NCBI RefSeq assembly: GCF_046348265.1
Contig: NZ_JAXMEO010000009.1
Origin: Pelomonas sp937871895
GTDB taxonomy: Bacteria > Pseudomonadota > Gammaproteobacteria > Burkholderiales > Burkholderiaceae_C
Direction: 5' to 3' (one strand)
Length of the DNA: 64,000 nt
Part shown: positions 55,057-63,776 of the stretch, one piece after another
Layout: every line of letters starts with the position of its first letter
How positions within the stretch are numbered: the stretch's first letter is position 1
The notes under the pieces: model-generated
Told to the model about the DNA's origin: nothing
What the model saw: only the letters and a program-made list of their open reading frames with translations
The model's database searches: none
Made by a program: the position numbers and the translations under genes

Positions 55057-55752
55057 TCACGGCCAATTGGCATACCAGGCGCTGAGCACGCGATCAAGCG
55101 CCTGCGGAAGGTCCGCCGCCTGCGCACGCGCGGCCGCGCGCAGGGCGGCCGTTTCCAGCCCCTGCTCGGCCAGCTCGCCGGCATGGCCAATCAGCCATTG
55201 CTCGATGCGCGCAGCATCGACTTCCAAATGGAACTGCCAAGCCAGGGTGTGCTGCTCCAGCTGGAACGCCTGGTGCGGACACAGCGGCGTGCGGGCCAGC
55301 GAGGGCATGCCCGCCGGCAGCTCGAACTGGTCGCCATGCCAGTGCAGCACGGGCTGGGCGCCGAGGGCCGCCAGGGGTGAGGCCAGGCCCTCCGGCGTGA
55401 GCTGCAGGGGCGCAAAGCCGATCTCCTTGCGGCCCATCGGCCTCACCCGTGCGCCCAGCGCCCGAGCGATCAGTTGCGCCCCAAGACAGATGCCGAGCAG
55501 CGGCCGGCGCGTCGCCAGGCGCTCGCGGATCAAGGCGACCTCGGCCGCGAGGAAGGGATAGCGCGCGTCCTCCTCGGCACCAATGGGGCCGCCAAGCACG
55601 GCCAGCAGGTCGACCTGGCCCAGGTCGATAGCGTCGAGCGCATCGACGCCAATGTCGTGATAGCGCACGCGCCAGCCGCGCGCCTCCATCCACGGGGCGA
55701 TCAGGCCCAGGTCTTCAAAGGCGAGGTGGCGCAGGGCGAGCAGGGTCTTCAT
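55057..55752 (-). CDS. Class I glutamine amidotransferase-like protein
   Basis: A 231-residue GATase1-fold protein resembling GMP synthase-type amidotransferase domains: nucleophile Cys in LLGICLGAQLIARALG near 93, His/Glu in WQFHLEVD near 177, and GGPIGAEEDARYPFL near 60. It may transfer glutamine nitrogen or act as a gamma-glutamyl hydrolase; substrate unknown. ATG at 55752 has GAGG eight bases upstream; a GTG at 55758 is less likely. Confidence 0.87.
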   Translation of the reverse strand: MKTLLALRHLAFEDLGLIAPWMEARGWRVRYHDIGVDALDAIDLGQVDLLAVLGGPIGAEEDARYPFLAAEVALIRERLATRRPLLGICLGAQLIARALGARVRPMGRKEIGFAPLQLTPEGLASPLAALGAQPVLHWHGDQFELPAGMPSLARTPLCPHQAFQLEQHTLAWQFHLEVDAARIEQWLIGHAGELAEQGLETAALRAAARAQAADLPQALDRVLSAWYANWP

Positions 55753-55761
55753 GGCCACGCC

Positions 55762-56427
55762 TCAGAACTGGCCGTCACGCACATAGGGCTGGCTCCAGAG
55801 GATGGTCTGTAGCAGCACGGACTTGACCCAGGCGGCGTGCATCTTCTCCACGTCGGCCGCCGAGGCGCCTTTCTTGGCCAGGAAGGGCTTGAGCGTGGTC
55901 GTGACGGGGACTGTCAGCGCCGACAGATAGCGCATCGGCACCAGGGGCGTGCTCTGCACACCGTCGGTCTTGTTCTTCTTGGCGGGCGCGTGGCGCAGGG
56001 CGATCTCGTGTTGGTAGTCAAGCCAGGCCTGGTCGAAATGGGCGTCTGCGGTGTCGAGGATCCACTGCCCAAAGCGCTTGCGCACGGCGCCCAGATAGGC
56101 GGCGTCGGGAGCACCGGTCCCCGCGTGCTTGAAGCTGGCCAGCAGCTCGGGCGTGGCGCCCACGAAGCCGTACCAGACATCGAGGATGGCTTCGACCTGG
56201 TCGGCCAGGATCTCGCGGCTCTGGCGCAGCGCCTGCACGTCGTCATCGCCCAGCAGGAGGGTGCGCCTGAGGGCGTCCAGCTCCTGCAGGCTGACCGGTG
56301 AGCGGGCCAGGCCGGGTTGGCCATGGGTGTAGCCGGGGATGCTGGGAGCCGCCGTCGCTGCGGGGGCGGTGGCCAGGGCGGTGGCCCCCGCGAGGGCGGC
56401 GGCAAGGTGGCGGGGCGAGAGGGTCAT
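55762..56427 (-). CDS. Protoglobin with an N-terminal export signal
   Basis: A 221-residue protein. Residues about 30-221 match archaeal protoglobin closely: SIPGYTHGQ, AILDVWYGFVG, AVRKRFGQWILDT, FDQAWLDYQHEIALRH (proximal His in the final His of this run), KKNKTDGVQS, KPFLAKKGASAADVEKM and LWSQPYVRDGQF. Ahead of it is a signal-peptide-like segment, MTLSPRHLAAALAGATALAT to TAA. A haem protein binding O2, CO or NO, apparently periplasmic. GGAG precedes the ATG at 56427. Divergent from an AraC regulator that may control it. Confidence 0.9.
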   Translation of the reverse strand: MTLSPRHLAAALAGATALATAPAATAAPSIPGYTHGQPGLARSPVSLQELDALRRTLLLGDDDVQALRQSREILADQVEAILDVWYGFVGATPELLASFKHAGTGAPDAAYLGAVRKRFGQWILDTADAHFDQAWLDYQHEIALRHAPAKKNKTDGVQSTPLVPMRYLSALTVPVTTTLKPFLAKKGASAADVEKMHAAWVKSVLLQTILWSQPYVRDGQF

Positions 56428-56520
56428 GAGCGGGCTCCAGTCAGTGGGTGGAGCCCGCACTGTGGCTGCTCGATCCGTATCATTGGATGCATTTCGTCCA
56501 TCAAGCATTGCAGATCGTCC

Positions 56521-57390
56521 ATGAGCACCGCCATCAGCACGCCCGACACCGTCGACCGGCTCTCGGCCCTGCTGGAGCGCTTTCGGGTGCGGGCCCACCT
56601 CTTCCATGCCGGGCCGCTGTGCGGGGTCACGCATTTCGCGGCGGAGCCGGGGCGGGCCTTCCTGCATGTGCTGCGGCGCGGCGCGATGCGCGTGACCCAC
56701 CCCGCTCGCAGCGGTGCGCCGCGCCGCCTCATGGTCAACGAGCCCACCTTGCTGTTCTACCCGCAGCCGCTGGCACACGACTTCCACAACGCGCCGCAGG
56801 AGGGCAGCGACTTCGTCTGCGCCACCCTGGACTTTGACGGCGGCAGCCGCCACCCTCTGGTGCAGGCCCTGCCACCGCTGGTGGCCTTGCCGGTGGCGGC
56901 GCTGCCCGACATCGAGCACACGCTTGCGCTGCTGTTTGCCGAAACCGAGCGTGTGCGCTGCGGCCAGCGCCTACTGGCCAACCGGCTCTTTGAGGTCCTG
57001 CTGCTGCAGACCTTGCGTCACCTGCTGGACCATGCCGCCGACCACGGCATGCAGACCGGCCTGCTCTGCGGCCTGGCGCACCCCAAGCTCGCGCGGGCCC
57101 TGACGCAGATGCATGAGCGCCCGGGCGCGCCTTGGTCACTCGCGGCACTGGCTGCTGCAGCGGGCATGTCGCGCAGCAGCTTTGCAGCCGAGTTCCGCGC
57201 CCAAGTGGGCATGACGCCCGCCGAGTATTTGCTGCGCTGGCGCGTCTCGCTCGCACAGGCGATGTTGCGCGACGGCGCCTCGGTCAAGGCGGCGAGCGAT
57301 GCCCTGGGCTACGCCAGCGCGGCCGCGTTCTCGCGCGCCTTCACACAAGCCGTGGGCGTGTCGCCGCGTGCGTGGCTGGCTGGCCCCTAG
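56521..57390 (+). CDS. AraC-family transcriptional regulator
   Basis: A 289-residue protein: N-terminal cupin domain (about 10-180, AraC_binding/Cupin_6 type) and a C-terminal double helix-turn-helix (about 190-285): WSLAALAAAAGMSRSSFAAEFRAQVGMTPAEYLLRWR in parts and KAASDALGYASAAAFSRAFTQAVG. Divergent from the protoglobin gene with 93 bases between starts, so it probably regulates it. Its stop overlaps the convergent PEP-CTERM gene end. Confidence 0.9.
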   Translation: MSTAISTPDTVDRLSALLERFRVRAHLFHAGPLCGVTHFAAEPGRAFLHVLRRGAMRVTHPARSGAPRRLMVNEPTLLFYPQPLAHDFHNAPQEGSDFVCATLDFDGGSRHPLVQALPPLVALPVAALPDIEHTLALLFAETERVRCGQRLLANRLFEVLLLQTLRHLLDHAADHGMQTGLLCGLAHPKLARALTQMHERPGAPWSLAALAAAAGMSRSSFAAEFRAQVGMTPAEYLLRWRVSLAQAMLRDGASVKAASDALGYASAAAFSRAFTQAVGVSPRAWLAGP

Positions 57391-58358
57391 GCGGCGGCCG
57401 CTGCGGTGCGCGCCTTGCGCCGTGCGACCTGGCCCAGCCACCCCAGGCCGGCCAGCATCAGCCCCCAGGTGCCCGGCTCTGGCACGGCGAGCGCCTGCGT
57501 CCAGTCGAGCCCGCTCGCTGCGGTCAGCGTGTAGCCGCTGGTGACGAGGCTGCCATTCAGCAGGATGCCGCTGACGCCCTGCACCAGCACGCTGTGGCTG
57601 AAGTCGAGCTCAGTGGACGACAGCACCGAGCTGGCTCCGTAGCTACGCTGGCTGGACTGGGCCCGCGCGTAGATGCCGAGGTCAAAGGCAGTGCCCACCA
57701 CCACGGGCACACTGAAGGTCCAGTGCCCATCGATGACGCGGCTGGTGTTGGGCCCGCTGCTGGCGCCCCAGGCCACGCGTTGGCGGTCGGTCGTGAAGAG
57801 GTCTGAATTGCCGCGGCTGTAGCCCGGGTTGTTGGCGCTGAGTTCGGTCGTGTTCATATAGCCCGTGACCTGGATCTGGCTGGCGCCGGCCGGGCCGCTG
57901 GCGCTCACCGCGCCATCGGCACTCATGGACACCAGCATGTAGACGGTCTTGCCCGTCTGGCCCGGCAGGTTGAGCGTCAATCGATCCTCGAAGCCCCCAT
58001 TCGACGCTGCGATGGCAAAGAAGGCGTTGCCGGGCGAGGTGTTGCTCGACTGCATGTGGATGTGGCCAATGCCGACCGAGCCGCTGCTGGCATTGCTGAT
58101 GTTGCCGCTGCTGTAGGCGTCAGCGCTGCTGGCCGTGCCGTTGCCGGTGAAGTAGGCCAGCACGCAATGCCCGCTGGCGAAGTCGGCCGTGAAGTCGGTA
58201 CCGGCTGTGCGCGGCGCGCCGGGCGAGCTGGGCGCCGCACAGGACTGCATGAAGCCCCCGGGACCGACGATGTCCTGATGGCGCGGCGCGGCGTGCAGCG
58301 AGGCGGCAACACCGGCAGCCAGCAACGCGGTGGTGCGAGCAAGGGTGAGCGTGGACAT
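57387..58358 (-). CDS. PEP-CTERM protein
   Basis: A 323-residue exported protein: signal peptide about 1-23, a Ser/Gly-rich beta-type body with GNISNASSGSVGIGHIHMQS and SVPVVVGTAFDLGIYARAQ, and a C-terminal VPEPGTWGLMLAGLGWLG plus ARRKAR sorting signal. The body resembles secreted PEP-CTERM proteins lacking a named enzymatic domain. GGAG six bases before the ATG at 58358. Confidence 0.83.
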   Translation of the reverse strand: MSTLTLARTTALLAAGVAASLHAAPRHQDIVGPGGFMQSCAAPSSPGAPRTAGTDFTADFASGHCVLAYFTGNGTASSADAYSSGNISNASSGSVGIGHIHMQSSNTSPGNAFFAIAASNGGFEDRLTLNLPGQTGKTVYMLVSMSADGAVSASGPAGASQIQVTGYMNTTELSANNPGYSRGNSDLFTTDRQRVAWGASSGPNTSRVIDGHWTFSVPVVVGTAFDLGIYARAQSSQRSYGASSVLSSTELDFSHSVLVQGVSGILLNGSLVTSGYTLTAASGLDWTQALAVPEPGTWGLMLAGLGWLGQVARRKARTAAAAA

Positions 58359-58442
58359 GGTGGGGCTCCAGGAAGCTTGATGCCTGGAAAGACGCAACCG
58401 GGCCGCCAGAGGGCTCACACCCCCCACGTTCAACAGTCGGGG

Positions 58443-59123
58443 TCAGGCCCGTTTGGGCGCGCCGCGCCCGCGTTCCTCCAGCCAGGCCTTGGCGGTGGAG
58501 AAGTGGCCACAGCCAATGAAGGGCCGGGGCGGCTTGAGCGCCGAGAGGGGCGAGGGGTGGTTGGCCTTGAGCACCAGGTGGTCCTGCCGGGCTGCCTCGA
58601 TCAGCGGTGCCTTGGCCTGCGCATAACTGCCCCAGAGCATGAAGACCTTGGGGGCCGGGTCCTCGGCGGCGGCGCGCATCAGCGCGTCGGTGAGCTGCTC
58701 CCAGCCCTGACCGGCGTGGCTGGCGGGTTGGCCGTCCTCCACCGTCAGCACCGCGTTGAGCAAGAGCGTGCCGCCCTCGGCCCAGCGCACCAGGCTCCCA
58801 GTGGCGGGGAAGGGCTTGCCAAGGTCGCGCTGGATCTCCTTGAAGATGTTGCGCAGGCTGGGCGGGAAGGGCACGCCCTCGGGCACCGAGAACGAGAGCC
58901 CCTCGGCCTGGCCGGGGCCGTGGTACGGGTCCTGCCCCAGGATGACGACGCGGGTCTGCGCCAGCGGCGTGAGGCGCAAAGCGCGCAACGGCTCGGGCGG
59001 GTAGATGACGGCGCCGGCCGCATGGCGCTGGGCCACGAAGGCCTGCAGCTTCTGCCCGGCGGGGCTGGCGGCCCAGGCATCGACGACACCTTGCCAGTCC
59101 CCGCAGCCGCTGAGGTCGAGCAT
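58443..59123 (-). CDS. ung: Uracil-DNA glycosylase
   Basis: A 226-residue family 1 enzyme. The catalytic water-activating Asp is in VVILGQDPYHGPGQAEGLSFS (in parts) near 64, LLLNAVLTV follows, and the C-terminal HPSPLSA carries the catalytic His near 191. It excises uracil from DNA. Start at 59123 lies 2 bases after the trpC stop, so it may be read with the trp genes. Confidence 0.96.
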   Translation of the reverse strand: MLDLSGCGDWQGVVDAWAASPAGQKLQAFVAQRHAAGAVIYPPEPLRALRLTPLAQTRVVILGQDPYHGPGQAEGLSFSVPEGVPFPPSLRNIFKEIQRDLGKPFPATGSLVRWAEGGTLLLNAVLTVEDGQPASHAGQGWEQLTDALMRAAAEDPAPKVFMLWGSYAQAKAPLIEAARQDHLVLKANHPSPLSALKPPRPFIGCGHFSTAKAWLEERGRGAPKRA

Positions 59124-59125
59124 GG

Positions 59126-59917
59126 TCAGTTGAAAAGCGAGGCCAGGGCCACGCCGGGGTCGGGCGCGCGCATGAAGGCCTCGCCAACCAGGAAGGCGTT
59201 CACCTGGGCGGCGCGCATGCGCTGCACATCGGCCGGGCCGAGGATGCCGGACTCGGTGACGAGCAAGCGGTCCGCTGGCACGCGCGGGAGCAGGCCCAGC
59301 GTGGTGTCGAGCGTCACTTCAAAGGTGCGGAGGTTGCGGTTGTTGATGCCGACCAGCGGGGTCTTGAGTCGCAGCGCACGGTCAAGCTCGGCGCCGTCGT
59401 GCACCTCGACGAGCACGTCCAGGCCCAGGGCCATGGCAGCGGCTTCGAGGTCGGCCATCTGCGCGTCGTCGAGGCAGGCGGCAATGAGCAGGATGCAATC
59501 GGCCCCCATGGCACCGGCTTCCATCACCTGGTACTCATCGACCATGAAGTCCTTGCGCAGCACCGGCAGCTCGCAGGCCGCACGGGCTTGCTGCAGGTAG
59601 GCGACCGCGCCTTGGAAGAAGCGCTCGTCGGTCAGCACACTCAGGCAGGCCGCGCCGTGGCGCGCGTAGCTGTCGGCGATCTCGGCGGGGCGGAAGTCCG
59701 CGCGCAGGACGCCCTTGCTGGGGCTGGCCTTCTTGACCTCGGCGATCACGCCGGCGCGGCCGGCGGCGATGGTGCGGCGCAGGGAGGCCTCGAAGCCCCG
59801 CTGCTGGCCACGGCGGCTCTCGGCCTCTTCGCGCAAGGAGGCGAGCGAGCGGGCCGCGCGGGCCGCAGCGATTTCTTCGTGCTTGACGGCGACGATGCGT
59901 TGGAGGATGTCGTCCAT
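59126..59917 (-). CDS. trpC: Indole-3-glycerol phosphate synthase
   Basis: A 263-residue monofunctional TIM barrel that closes CdRP to indole-3-glycerol phosphate in tryptophan synthesis. VIAEVKKASPSKGVLR with catalytic Lys/Glu, LSVLTDERFFQG, VLRKDFMVDEYQV, LIGINNRNLRTFEV-like VGINNRNLRTFEV, and LLVTESGI near the end are diagnostic. Lies 11 bases after trpD. Confidence 0.97.
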   Translation of the reverse strand: MDDILQRIVAVKHEEIAAARAARSLASLREEAESRRGQQRGFEASLRRTIAAGRAGVIAEVKKASPSKGVLRADFRPAEIADSYARHGAACLSVLTDERFFQGAVAYLQQARAACELPVLRKDFMVDEYQVMEAGAMGADCILLIAACLDDAQMADLEAAAMALGLDVLVEVHDGAELDRALRLKTPLVGINNRNLRTFEVTLDTTLGLLPRVPADRLLVTESGILGPADVQRMRAAQVNAFLVGEAFMRAPDPGVALASLFN

Positions 59918-59928
59918 GTTGCTGACTC

Positions 59929-60960
59929 TCAGGCGCCCAGGGCCTGGGTGGTGCTGACGAAGGCATCCAGCTTGGCGCGGGCGGCGCCGCTGTCGAGCAC
60001 GGCCTCGGCCTTCTCGATGCCCTCCACCAGGCTGTCCGCCACATTGGCCGCGTAGAGCGTGGCGCCGGCGTTGAGCAGCACGATGTCGCGCGCCGGGCCG
60101 CTCTGGCCGTCCAGCACGCCAAGCAGCATCTGGCGCGATTGCTCGGGCCCGTCCACGCGCAGCTGGCGGTTGCTGGCCATGGTGAAGCCGAAGTCCTCGG
60201 GGTGCAGCGTGTACTCGCGCACCACGCCATCTTTGAGCTCGGCCACCAGCGTGGTGGCGCCGAGCGAGATCTCATCGAGCCCGTCCTGCCCGTGAACGAC
60301 GAGCGCATGCTGGGCGCCGAGGCGCTGCAGCACGCGGATCTGGATGCCAACGAGGTCAGGGTGGAAGACGCCCATCAGGATGTGAGGCGCATTGGCCGGG
60401 TTGGTCAGCGGCCCGAGGATGTTGAAGATGGTCCGCACGCCCAGCTCGCGCCGCACAGGGCCGATGTTCTTCATCGCCGGGTGGTGGTTGGGCGCGAACA
60501 TGAAGCCGATGCCGCACTGCTGCACGCTCTGCGCCACGGCCTCGGGCTTGAGCTGGATGTTGGCGCCCAGGGCCTCCAGCACGTCGGCGCTGCCGGTCTT
60601 GCTGGAGACGCTGCGGTTGCCGTGCTTGGCGATCTGCGCGCCGGCCGCAGCGGCCACGAACATCGAGCAGGTGGAGATGTTGAAGCTGTGCGCGCCATCA
60701 CCGCCGGTGCCGACCACATCGACCAGATGCGGCAGCGGCGGCAGCACGACCTTGGTGGACAGCTCGCGCATCACTTCGGCCGCCGCCGTGATCTCGCCGA
60801 TGGTTTCCTTCTTGACGCGCAGGCCGATCAGCAGCGCCGAGGCGATCACGGGCGACATCTCGCCAGCCATGATGCGGCGCATCAGGGTCAGCATCTCGTC
60901 GTGGAAGATCTCGCGGTGCTCGATGACGCGCGACAGGGCTTCGTGGTCGGTGATGGGCAT
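59929..60960 (-). CDS. trpD: Anthranilate phosphoribosyltransferase
   Basis: A 343-residue enzyme that couples anthranilate with PRPP. VDVVGTGGDGAHSFNIST (PRPP loop) near 82, KHGNRSVSSKTGSADVLEALG and GIGFMFAPNHHPAMK are the family motifs. ATG at 60960, two bases after the trpG stop. Confidence 0.97.
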   Translation of the reverse strand: MPITDHEALSRVIEHREIFHDEMLTLMRRIMAGEMSPVIASALLIGLRVKKETIGEITAAAEVMRELSTKVVLPPLPHLVDVVGTGGDGAHSFNISTCSMFVAAAAGAQIAKHGNRSVSSKTGSADVLEALGANIQLKPEAVAQSVQQCGIGFMFAPNHHPAMKNIGPVRRELGVRTIFNILGPLTNPANAPHILMGVFHPDLVGIQIRVLQRLGAQHALVVHGQDGLDEISLGATTLVAELKDGVVREYTLHPEDFGFTMASNRQLRVDGPEQSRQMLLGVLDGQSGPARDIVLLNAGATLYAANVADSLVEGIEKAEAVLDSGAARAKLDAFVSTTQALGA

Positions 60961-60962
60961 CG

Positions 60963-61547
60963 TCAGCCTTTCAGTTCCAAGAAGTTTTTGAGCATGGCGT
61001 GACCGTGCTCGCTGAGGATGGACTCGGGGTGGAACTGCACGCCCTCCATCGGCGTCTTGCTGCCGGCCAGCTCGCGGTGGCGCACGCCCATGATCTCGCC
61101 GTCTTCGCTGCGCGAGGTCACTTCCAGCACGGCCGGGCAGGTCGCATCCTCGATGACCAGCGAGTGGTAGCGAATGATGGAGAACTCCTTGGGCAGCCCC
61201 GTGTAGACGCCGCGCTGATCCGTCGTGAGCGTGCTGGCCTTGCCGTGCATCTGGCGCTTGGCGCGGATGATCTTGCCGCCCAGGGCCTGGCCCATGGACT
61301 GGTGGCCGAGGCAGACGCCAAGCAACGGCTTCTTGCCCACGAAATGCTGGATGGCCTCGATGCACACGCCCGCCTCGTTGGGCGTGCAGGGCCCGGGCGA
61401 GAAGACGATGTGGTCGGGGCCCAGCGCAGCCATCTCGGCCACGGTGATCTCGTCATTGCGCGCGACCTTGACGTCGGCGCCGAGCTCACCGAAGTACTGC
61501 ACCAGGTTGAAGGTGAAGCTGTCGTAGTTGTCGATCATCAGCAGCAT
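60963..61547 (-). CDS. trpG: Anthranilate synthase component II (glutamine amidotransferase)
   Basis: A 194-residue GATase1 protein: IDNYDSFTFNLVQYFGELG at the start, nucleophile Cys in PLLGVCLGHQSMGQ near 79 and His/Glu in VQFHPESIL near 170. It feeds ammonia from glutamine to TrpE. Normally adjacent to trpE; here a 400-bp GxxExxY cassette stands between them. Confidence 0.97.
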   Translation of the reverse strand: MLLMIDNYDSFTFNLVQYFGELGADVKVARNDEITVAEMAALGPDHIVFSPGPCTPNEAGVCIEAIQHFVGKKPLLGVCLGHQSMGQALGGKIIRAKRQMHGKASTLTTDQRGVYTGLPKEFSIIRYHSLVIEDATCPAVLEVTSRSEDGEIMGVRHRELAGSKTPMEGVQFHPESILSEHGHAMLKNFLELKG

Positions 61548-61566
61548 GATGAATTGCCTCGGCTGA

Positions 61567-61600
61567 AGAACAAAGCCACAGAGACACAGAGACACAGAGG
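61567..61600. repeat. Left inverted repeat of the GxxExxY cassette
   Basis: A 34-bp arm, made of CACAGAGA-type repeats, that is the reverse complement of 61972-62005 with a single mismatch. Its inner 26 bases (61575-61600) are a perfect match. It lies between trpG and the GxxExxY stop. Confidence 0.9.
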
Positions 61601-61608
61601 AAATGCAT

Positions 61609-62016
61609 TCATAGCGATACCCTCCGAAGCCCTTGCTTCAATTGAGCTTGGTTGAAATTGATAAGCAAGCCAGATTTCAGGTTGAGCAAGCGCAGGTATG
61701 TCAAGACCTGGGCCGTGTGGATGGGAGCCAGTTGGTCAACGGCCTTCAACTCGAGTACCAACTGGCCTTCGACCAGCAGGTCCACTCGGTAATGCGACCC
61801 GAGCTGCACGCCTTTGTAGACCACTGGGACATCGATCTGGCGCTGCACCGACAAGCCGCGACTTTCCATTTCTACGACCAGCGCCGCTTCATAAACGCTC
61901 TCGAAAAGCCCCGGCCCCAACTCCCGGTGGACTTCAATGGCTGCTGCGATCACGGCATCAGAAACCGCATACCTCTGTGTCTCTGTGTCTCTGTGGCTGT
62001 GTTCTGGGGCTTGCAT
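61609..62016 (-). CDS. GxxExxY family protein inserted in the trp operon
   Basis: A 135-residue protein. AAIEVHRELGPGLFESVYEAAL near residues 28-49 contains the naming motif (GPGLFESVY) and VDLLVEGQLVLELKAVD carries the nuclease-like Asp...Glu-x-Lys pattern; function is unproven in the family, a PD-(D/E)XK-type nuclease being the usual guess. The N-terminal HRDTETQR is encoded by the right inverted repeat. The ATG overlaps the trpE stop (TGATG), so translation is linked to trpE. Confidence 0.9.
   Translation of the reverse strand: MQAPEHSHRDTETQRYAVSDAVIAAAIEVHRELGPGLFESVYEAALVVEMESRGLSVQRQIDVPVVYKGVQLGSHYRVDLLVEGQLVLELKAVDQLAPIHTAQVLTYLRLLNLKSGLLINFNQAQLKQGLRRVSL
61972..62005. repeat. Right inverted repeat of the GxxExxY cassette
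   Basis: The 34-bp partner of 61567-61600. It lies inside the 5' end of the GxxExxY coding region, 11 bases after the ATG, so the repeat is translated. The two arms bound 371 bases holding most of the gene. Confidence 0.9.
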
Positions 62017-63512
62017 CAGAACCCCCCTTCCACCAGTTCGGCAGCGCGCAGCAGTGCACGCGCCTTGTGCTCGGTCTCTCTCCACTCCATCTCCGGGATC
62101 GAGTCGGCCACGACGCCGGCCGCCGCCTGCACGTAGAGCGTGCCGTCCTTGATGATGCCGGTGCGGATGGCGATGGCGAGGTCCATGTCGCCGGCAAACG
62201 AGAGGTAGCCGCAGGCGCCACCGTAGATGCCGCGCTGCACGGGCTCCAGCTCGTCGATCAGTTCCATCGCGCGAACCTTGGGCGCGCCCGTCAGCGTGCC
62301 GGCCGGGAAGGTGGCCTTGAGCACGTCGAGCTGGCCCACATCGCCGCGCAGCATGCCTTCAACGTTGGAGACGATGTGCATCACGTGCGAGTAGCGCTCG
62401 ACGACGAAGGCCTGCGTGACCTTGACGCTGCCGATGCGGGCGATGCGGCCGATGTCGTTGCGCGCCAGGTCGATCAGCATCAGGTGCTCGGCGCGCTCCT
62501 TGGGGTCGGCCGTCAGCTCGGCTTCCAGCGCCAGGTCTTCCTCGCGCGTGGCGCCTCGGGGCCGGGTGCCGGCCAGCGGGCGGATGGTGACCTTGCGGCT
62601 GCGGGCGCCGTCGGCGTCCAGCGCATGCTCTTCACGCACCAGGATCTCGGGGCTGGCGCCGACGATCTGGAATTCGCCCAGGTCGTAGAAGTACATGTAG
62701 GGGCTGGGGTTGAGCGTGCGCAGCGCGCGGTAGAGCGCGAGCGGCTCGGCCTGGTAGGGCTTGGCCAGGCGCTGGCCCACCTGCACCTGCATCAGGTCAC
62801 CGGCGGCGATGTACTCCTTGGCGCGCTCGACGGCCGCGAGGTAGTCGGCCTTGGCAAAGATGCGCTGCACGGCTTGCGGCGGCTGCGGCGCCACCGGCGG
62901 CAGGCTGACGGTGCGGCGCAGGCGCTCGGCCAGCACATCGAGCCGCGCGATGCCGGCCGCATAGGCGTCCGCAGCAGCCGGGTCGACCCAGACGATCAGG
63001 TAGATGCGGCTGGCGAGGTTGTCGATGACGGCGACTTCCTCGGCCAGCAGCAGCAGGATGTCGGGCGTGCCGATGCCATCGGGCTTCTGGTCGCCCGCCA
63101 GGCGCTTCTCGATGGCACGCACGGCCTCGTAGCCGAAGTAGCCTGCCAGGCCCCCGCAAAAGCGCGGCAGGCCGGCGGGGATCTTGGGGCGGTAGCGCTC
63201 CTGGTAGGCGGAGACGAAATCGAGCGGGTTGCCGGTGTGCGTCTCGACGACCTGGCCGTCGGTCAGCACCTCGCAGAGCTCGCCCGTGGTGCGCACCAGG
63301 GTGCGGGCCGGCAGGCCGACGAAGGAGTAGCGCCCGAAGCGTTCGCCCCCGACCACGGACTCCAGCAAGAAGCTGTTCGGTCCCTGGCCCTGGCAGAGCT
63401 TGAGGTAGAGCGAAAGGGGGGTGTCCAGGTCCGCAAAGGCTTCGCGGATCAATGGGACGCGGTTGTAGCCCTCGGCGGCAAGGGCGCGGAATTCGGATTC
63501 AGTGAGGAGCAC
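62016..63512 (-). CDS. trpE: Anthranilate synthase component I
   Basis: A 498-residue chorismate-using enzyme. ESEFRALAAEGYNRVPL at the start, SPSPYMYFYDLGEF-like NPSPYMYFYDLGEF, IRPLAGTRPRGATREED, LIDLARNDIGR, TFPAGTLTGAPKVRAM and GGACGYLSF are the family motifs. GTG at 63512 is favoured (AAGG eight bases upstream, MLLTESEF fits the family); a TTG at 63518 is the alternative. First gene of the trp run; the 264-base upstream space shows no clear Trp leader peptide. Confidence 0.96.
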   Translation of the reverse strand: MLLTESEFRALAAEGYNRVPLIREAFADLDTPLSLYLKLCQGQGPNSFLLESVVGGERFGRYSFVGLPARTLVRTTGELCEVLTDGQVVETHTGNPLDFVSAYQERYRPKIPAGLPRFCGGLAGYFGYEAVRAIEKRLAGDQKPDGIGTPDILLLLAEEVAVIDNLASRIYLIVWVDPAAADAYAAGIARLDVLAERLRRTVSLPPVAPQPPQAVQRIFAKADYLAAVERAKEYIAAGDLMQVQVGQRLAKPYQAEPLALYRALRTLNPSPYMYFYDLGEFQIVGASPEILVREEHALDADGARSRKVTIRPLAGTRPRGATREEDLALEAELTADPKERAEHLMLIDLARNDIGRIARIGSVKVTQAFVVERYSHVMHIVSNVEGMLRGDVGQLDVLKATFPAGTLTGAPKVRAMELIDELEPVQRGIYGGACGYLSFAGDMDLAIAIRTGIIKDGTLYVQAAAGVVADSIPEMEWRETEHKARALLRAAELVEGGF

Positions 63513-63776
63513 GGCCAAAACCTTGAATGCAAGTCTTCAGGGCTTGGCGGCGGCCGCGAGGGGTGCGGCTCAATCACGCAAGGGCTGCGCGGATCGCGCG
63601 CCAAGCAAGGTCAGTCAAACGAGGACTGGCGACGCCAGGGCCAGGCTCCCCGGTCGCTCGACCCCGTGCTGTGCTTGCGCGTGATGAACATGGTCTAGCC
63701 AGTGTATCAGCGGCCCCCAGGACGACCGCGCCACGGGATACTTCGCGTCCCTCCTGGTGTTCCTTCGGAGTTGATC

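Noticed and set aside
63513..63776. A trp attenuator with leader peptide upstream of trpE.
   Set aside because: No short open frame with consecutive Trp codons and no terminator/antiterminator pair could be found on the minus strand.
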